Source: Bacteroidota bacterium
GTDB taxonomy: Bacteria > Bacteroidota > Bacteroidia > B-17B0 > Aurantibacillaceae
DNA: 10,848 nt
Direction of reading: 5' to 3'
Assembly: GCA_025359355.1 (NCBI GenBank)
Contig: JANYGR010000373.1
Coordinates: 1-10,848 of the forward strand
Of this stretch, positions 7,599-10,848 are shown one piece after another. The position numbers and the translations under genes are program-made. Each line of letters opens with the position of its first letter. The first letter of the stretch is position 1. The notes beneath the pieces are model-generated. The model saw nothing but the letters and a program-made list of their open reading frames with translations. It was not told where the DNA came from and ran no database searches.

Positions 7599-8270
7599 TT
7601 ATTTTTGAATTGTCTCTAAATAGTTATCTGGCAAAAACTCTACCTGTCCAGTAGCTAAATTGTAAACAGCACCAACAATTTTTACAGATCCATTTTTAAT
7701 TGCTTTTGTTAATACTGGCTCTAGTGACCGCAATTGTTGTACTTCCATTGCTACGTTTATTTTAACTGCATTTTCAACTAAATCTCCAGGGATTTTTTTA
7801 GCCAGTTCTGCAGCTGGCTTAATTGCATTTATAAGCGTAACGATATGTCCCGGCACATCCGGGATTTTGCACGCAGCAGAGACCGCTCCACAACTTGTGT
7901 GCCCTAAAACAACTATTAGTTTTACACCCAAAACAGCATTTCCAAACTCTATACTTCCCCAAGAAGCATAACTTGAAACTTGTCCAGCAGTTCTAATAAT
8001 AAATAAATCTCCAATACCTTGATCGAAAATAATTTCATTAGGTACTCTAGAATCTGAGCATCCAACTATAATAGCGAAGGGTTTTTGTCCATTTGCAACT
8101 TCCTTTATTCTTTTAAAATCCTGATTAGGATGCAATGTTTTACCTTTAATAAAGCGTTCATTCCCTTCTTTTAGTTTTATTATTGCACTATCGGCACTTA
8201 CTTGTGCTTTTAAATTTTTAACGCTGATTAGCATTGATGTACATGCTAAAAAATAAATTGTTTTTTTCAT
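7599..8270 (-). CDS. Beta-class carbonic anhydrase with export signal
   Basis: This is a 223-residue enzyme for the reversible hydration of CO2 to bicarbonate. The N terminus is a signal peptide (KK, hydrophobic residues 4-17, probable cleavage near LKAQ, residue 22-23), so the protein should act in the periplasm. The beta-class zinc site is complete: C71, the D73-R75 dyad in GCSDSRV, and H124 and C127 in LGHTSCGA. The conserved RTAGQ (93-97) and SIEFGNAVLG segments are also present. Length is normal for the family plus a signal peptide. It follows the sbtA-like gene by 18 bp and is the last gene of the minus-strand run. Function is well supported; the periplasmic location is inferred from the signal peptide. 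Confidence 0.95.
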   Translation of the reverse strand: MKKTIYFLACTSMLISVKNLKAQVSADSAIIKLKEGNERFIKGKTLHPNQDFKRIKEVANGQKPFAIIVGCSDSRVPNEIIFDQGIGDLFIIRTAGQVSSYASWGSIEFGNAVLGVKLIVVLGHTSCGAVSAACKIPDVPGHIVTLINAIKPAAELAKKIPGDLVENAVKINVAMEVQQLRSLEPVLTKAIKNGSVKIVGAVYNLATGQVEFLPDNYLETIQK

Positions 8271-8288
8271 TTTATGATGTTTTTAAGT

Positions 8289-9245
8289 TTAGTTAATTAA
8301 TGATAGATATAAAGGCATTCCAATTGTAATATTTAATGGAAAAGTAATTGCTAACGCCATTGGCAAAAATAGCCCTGGATTTGCTTTTGGGACAGCTATT
8401 TTCATAGCAGCAGGAACAGCAATGTAGGAAGCACTTGCAGCTAATACTGCAAATATAAAACGGTTAGCAACATCATGAGTAACAAATGAACTTAGGTATG
8501 CAACTACACAACCATTAATTAATGGAATAACGATAGCGAATAATAAGGGAAATAAACCGTTGGTTGTAAATGAACTCAATTTTCTTCCGCTAACAATTCC
8601 CATATCTAACAAAAAGATGGCTAAGAAGCCTTTAAAGATATCGTTGGTAAATGGTTTAATTCCCTCTGCTTGTTTAGCATCAGCAAGAAAGCCGATAATT
8701 AAACTTCCTAATATTAAAAGTACGCTTCCATTGGTTAAAGAATGTTTAACAACAGAAAGTGGTTTAACTTTATCTTTATCATCCTTATTAAAAAGAGACA
8801 TCAATATTAAACCTGCTATAATTGCCGGAGATTCCATTAGCGCCATAATAGCCACCATGTGCCCATGTAATTCAAGTTTTTGAATATCTAAATAAGAAAC
8901 AGCTGTTACAAAAGTTACGGCACTTACTGATCCATAAGCAGCAGCAATGGCTCCTGCATCGTAAATATTTAATTTACGTTTTAAAATGAAGAAGGTGTAA
9001 ACTGGGATTAGCAGTGATAAGCCAATGCCAAATAACATAGACCAAGCAATCTCTGCTGAAAATGTTTCATGTGATAATTCTTGCCCGCCTTTAAATCCGA
9101 TAGAAAATAATAAATACAAGGAAATAAATTTCGACGAGTTAGGTGGGATTTCTAAATCACTTTTTAATTTAACGGCAATGATTCCTAAAATGAAAAACAA
9201 GAATGCGGGATTTGTCACATTTGAGATAAGTAAGTCTAAATTCAT
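8289..9245 (-). CDS. sbtA: SbtA-type sodium-dependent bicarbonate transporter
   Basis: This is a 318-residue polytopic inner-membrane protein of the Sbt_1 (formerly DUF897) family, with about ten hydrophobic segments in two inverted halves. Signature stretches are FSIGFKGG (47-54), AYGSVSAVTFVTA (103-115), MALMESPAII (134-143), FLLDMGIVSG (211-220) and ASASYIAVPAAM (270-281), followed by a proline- and glycine-rich C-terminal helix pair. In cyanobacteria the family carries bicarbonate inward with Na+. The hydrophilic link between the halves (about 153-168) is short, rich in Lys and Asp, and the whole protein is shorter than my recollection of cyanobacterial SbtA. No SbtB (PII-like regulator) gene is seen in the window. 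It sits 28 bp after the dihydroorotase-like gene and 18 bp before the carbonic anhydrase, which supports a joint role in inorganic carbon uptake. Confidence 0.92.
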   Translation of the reverse strand: MNLDLLISNVTNPAFLFFILGIIAVKLKSDLEIPPNSSKFISLYLLFSIGFKGGQELSHETFSAEIAWSMLFGIGLSLLIPVYTFFILKRKLNIYDAGAIAAAYGSVSAVTFVTAVSYLDIQKLELHGHMVAIMALMESPAIIAGLILMSLFNKDDKDKVKPLSVVKHSLTNGSVLLILGSLIIGFLADAKQAEGIKPFTNDIFKGFLAIFLLDMGIVSGRKLSSFTTNGLFPLLFAIVIPLINGCVVAYLSSFVTHDVANRFIFAVLAASASYIAVPAAMKIAVPKANPGLFLPMALAITFPLNITIGMPLYLSLIN

Positions 9246-9273
9246 ATTTGGTTTTTTTTAGGGGGTTAATAGA

Positions 9274-10626
9274 TTATCTGTTTTTTTCAAAAATTAATCG
9301 TTTGCCAATTTTTTGTTCATTAAATAAACCTTCGTCATAAAGGATGTTTCCATTGACAATAGTTTTCATTACTTTACTTTTAAATGTGTAATTTTCAAAA
9401 GGTGACCACCCGCATTTGTAAAGTGTATTTTCGTTTATAGATTTCCAGCTATTATTTAAGTCTACCAATACTAAATCCGCATAATAGCCTTCTCTTATAT
9501 ATCCTCTATTTTGTATTCTATAAATTTCAGCAACATTATGGCTTGTTTTTTCAACTATTTTTTCTAAACTGATTTTATTTTGATGATATAATTCTAGCAG
9601 AATAGGCAACGCATGCTGAACTAATGGCGCTCCCGATTTAGAGTTTATGTAGTTTCCTTCTTTTTCTGATAAAAGATGTGGAGCGTGATCTGTAGCAATA
9701 ATATCTAATCGATCTTCTAATAAAGCATTCATTAATCCGTTCTTATCCTGTTCTGATTTGATTGCTGGATTCCATTTAATTTTTGATCCCAATTTTTCAT
9801 AATCTTTATCAGAAAACCATAAATGATGCACGCAGGCTTCTCCAGTAATTCTCTTATCTCTTAAAGAGCTTACCTTTTTAAATAAGGTTGTTTCTATATC
9901 AGTTGAAATATGCAAAGCATGAAATCGGGTATTGTACTTATTTGCTATTTCTATAACTCGTTTAGTTGCTTCGTAACATGCTTTATCATTTCGTATTAAT
10001 GGGTGGTAATCCATTGGAATGTCATCCCCGTAATTCTCTTTATAAATTATTAGATTCTTATTAATAATAGTATCATCTTCGCAATGAAGAGCTACCAATG
10101 AATCTGTTCGAGAAAATAATTTCTCTAAAAAATCAGGATAATTAGCTAAAATTCCTTCTTCATTATCAAAGTATAAGCCATCATCGCTTAATCCACAAAT
10201 CATTGTATTATCAATCCTTAGAGCATCATTCAAATTATTTTTATTGATGCCCATAAAAAAAGAGTAGTTTGCTAAAGATGTGTGTTCAGCTAATTTATAT
10301 TTCTCTTCCAAAGTTTTTAGATCAACAGCATTTGGTGATGTATTGGGCATATCCATAAATGAGGTAATACCTCCAGCAATAGCTGCTTTTGATTCTGAAT
10401 AAATAGTTCCTTTTTGAGTAAAACCAGGTTCTCTAAAATGAACTTGATCGTCAATCAAACCAGGCAAAAGAAATAATCCCTCTGCATTTATTACTGTTAC
10501 ATTAGATTTATCAAAAGAAATGGAATGGTCTATTTTTGAAATTCTTTCCCCATCAATTAGCACATCTAAAGTTTTTATTATTCCTTCATTTACAACTTGT
10601 GCTGATTTAATTAGTAGTTTGGTCAT
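9274..10626 (-). CDS. Dihydroorotase-family amidohydrolase (PyrC class I-like) with variant active-site segment
   Basis: This is a 450-residue cytoplasmic amidohydrolase. The N-terminal beta-sandwich part leads to LPGLIDDQVHFREPG (54-68, metal ligand H63, substrate Arg R65). Next come AAIAGGITSFMDMPNT (81-96), HCEDD (H181), ALHIST (H239), the VHHLWFSD and KWNPAIK segments, and ATDHAPH with the catalytic D313. The C terminus (REGYYADLVLVD, YKCGWSPFE) matches Bacteroidota dihydroorotases closely. Dihydroorotase interconverts carbamoyl-aspartate and dihydroorotate in pyrimidine synthesis. The oddity is at 144-160. Where I expect the GIKVFMGSSTGNM-like segment with the lysine that becomes carboxylated, it has CGLSDDGLYFDNEEG, resembling the TDDG type in Bacillus enzymes, where Asp bridges the metals. 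It may be pyrC or a paralogue with a different cyclic amide substrate. It starts 8 bp after the zinc-ribbon gene, and the sbtA-like gene follows after 28 bp. Confidence 0.85.
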   Translation of the reverse strand: MTKLLIKSAQVVNEGIIKTLDVLIDGERISKIDHSISFDKSNVTVINAEGLFLLPGLIDDQVHFREPGFTQKGTIYSESKAAIAGGITSFMDMPNTSPNAVDLKTLEEKYKLAEHTSLANYSFFMGINKNNLNDALRIDNTMICGLSDDGLYFDNEEGILANYPDFLEKLFSRTDSLVALHCEDDTIINKNLIIYKENYGDDIPMDYHPLIRNDKACYEATKRVIEIANKYNTRFHALHISTDIETTLFKKVSSLRDKRITGEACVHHLWFSDKDYEKLGSKIKWNPAIKSEQDKNGLMNALLEDRLDIIATDHAPHLLSEKEGNYINSKSGAPLVQHALPILLELYHQNKISLEKIVEKTSHNVAEIYRIQNRGYIREGYYADLVLVDLNNSWKSINENTLYKCGWSPFENYTFKSKVMKTIVNGNILYDEGLFNEQKIGKRLIFEKNR

Positions 10627-10634
10627 GAGACGTT

Positions 10635-10848
10635 TTAGGGATTACAGATATCACAATACATTGGATCTTCAGACACTCTTCCGTGTGGATGCATTTTTTC
10701 TTCTGTGAATCCACACGATTGACAACTTAAAATATGAAACAAAGTTGAACGTGTTGGAAGTCCACAATTTTCACATTTAAGTCCGGGTTTAGCATCTGTT
10801 ATTGAAAAACCCGGCATATTGCATTTTGGGCAATGTGTTTTAATTTTG
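10635..10848 (-). CDS. DUF6671-like double zinc-ribbon protein, 3' part only
   Basis: The frame stays open to the right edge, so the 5' end of the gene lies outside the window and the Met at 10817 is internal. The 70 visible residues hold four CxxC pairs: CPKC (6-9), CENC (25-28), CQSC (42-45) and CDIC (65-68). They lie in the pattern expected of two zinc-binding ribbons, with the ending DPMYCDICNP. The arrangement (CPKC-x-MPGF, LKCENCGLPT, CGFTEEK, DPMYC) fits my memory of the C terminus of DUF6671 proteins, whose function is unknown. The stop is only 8 bp before the dihydroorotase-like gene, so the two are probably cotranscribed. Family assignment is moderate; the zinc-ribbon reading is strong. 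Confidence 0.75.
   Translation of the reverse strand, partial: KIKTHCPKCNMPGFSITDAKPGLKCENCGLPTRSTLFHILSCQSCGFTEEKMHPHGRVSEDPMYCDICNP

Noticed and set aside
8560..8883. 107-codon plus-strand reading frame
   Set aside because: It lies opposite the SbtA gene, which has strong family motifs; the frame is a shadow with no family signal.
7599..10848. Genomic island inserted at tRNA-Ser
   Set aside because: No integrase, direct repeat of the tRNA 3' end or clear composition shift can be seen within the window.

Overview
The window is AT-rich bacterial DNA from a member of the Bacteroidota. The evidence is a T9SS/gliding-type (CHU_C) C-terminal domain, a Y_Y_Y/LytS-type sensor kinase, weak or absent Shine-Dalgarno sequences, promoter-like elements of the TAnnTTTG type, and protein families typical of this phylum. 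I cannot place it more finely. No gene-free stretch exceeds 300 bases, and I saw no insertion sequence, integrase, CRISPR array or phage gene.

Left part (1-3696, plus strand). The 3' end of a membrane sensor histidine kinase is followed after 7 bp by a secreted protein with three Ig/PKD-like repeats and a type-B T9SS sorting domain. Next come a secreted PHB-depolymerase-family esterase with an Ig-like tail and a small orphan lipoprotein.

Middle part (3787-7420). On the minus strand lie a LolC/E-FtsX type permease and pyrF (orotidine-5'-phosphate decarboxylase). pyrF probably has its own promoter, and that promoter argues for a shorter start. Divergent from the permease is a NamZ-type (DUF1343/GH171) exo-muramidase with a signal peptide. 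It is followed by tRNA-Ser(GGA) and a strong intrinsic terminator.

Right part (7599-10848, minus strand). This is the most interesting region: an operon-like run with gaps of 8, 28 and 18 bp. In transcription order it holds a DUF6671-like double zinc-ribbon protein (5' end beyond the window), a dihydroorotase-family amidohydrolase with a changed active-site segment, an SbtA-type sodium/bicarbonate transporter, and a beta-carbonic anhydrase with an export signal. The last two make a clear CO2/bicarbonate capture module. Its coupling to a dihydroorotase homologue suggests either bicarbonate supply for carbamoyl-phosphate and pyrimidine synthesis or a zinc-stress set of paralogues. Both ideas are inference.
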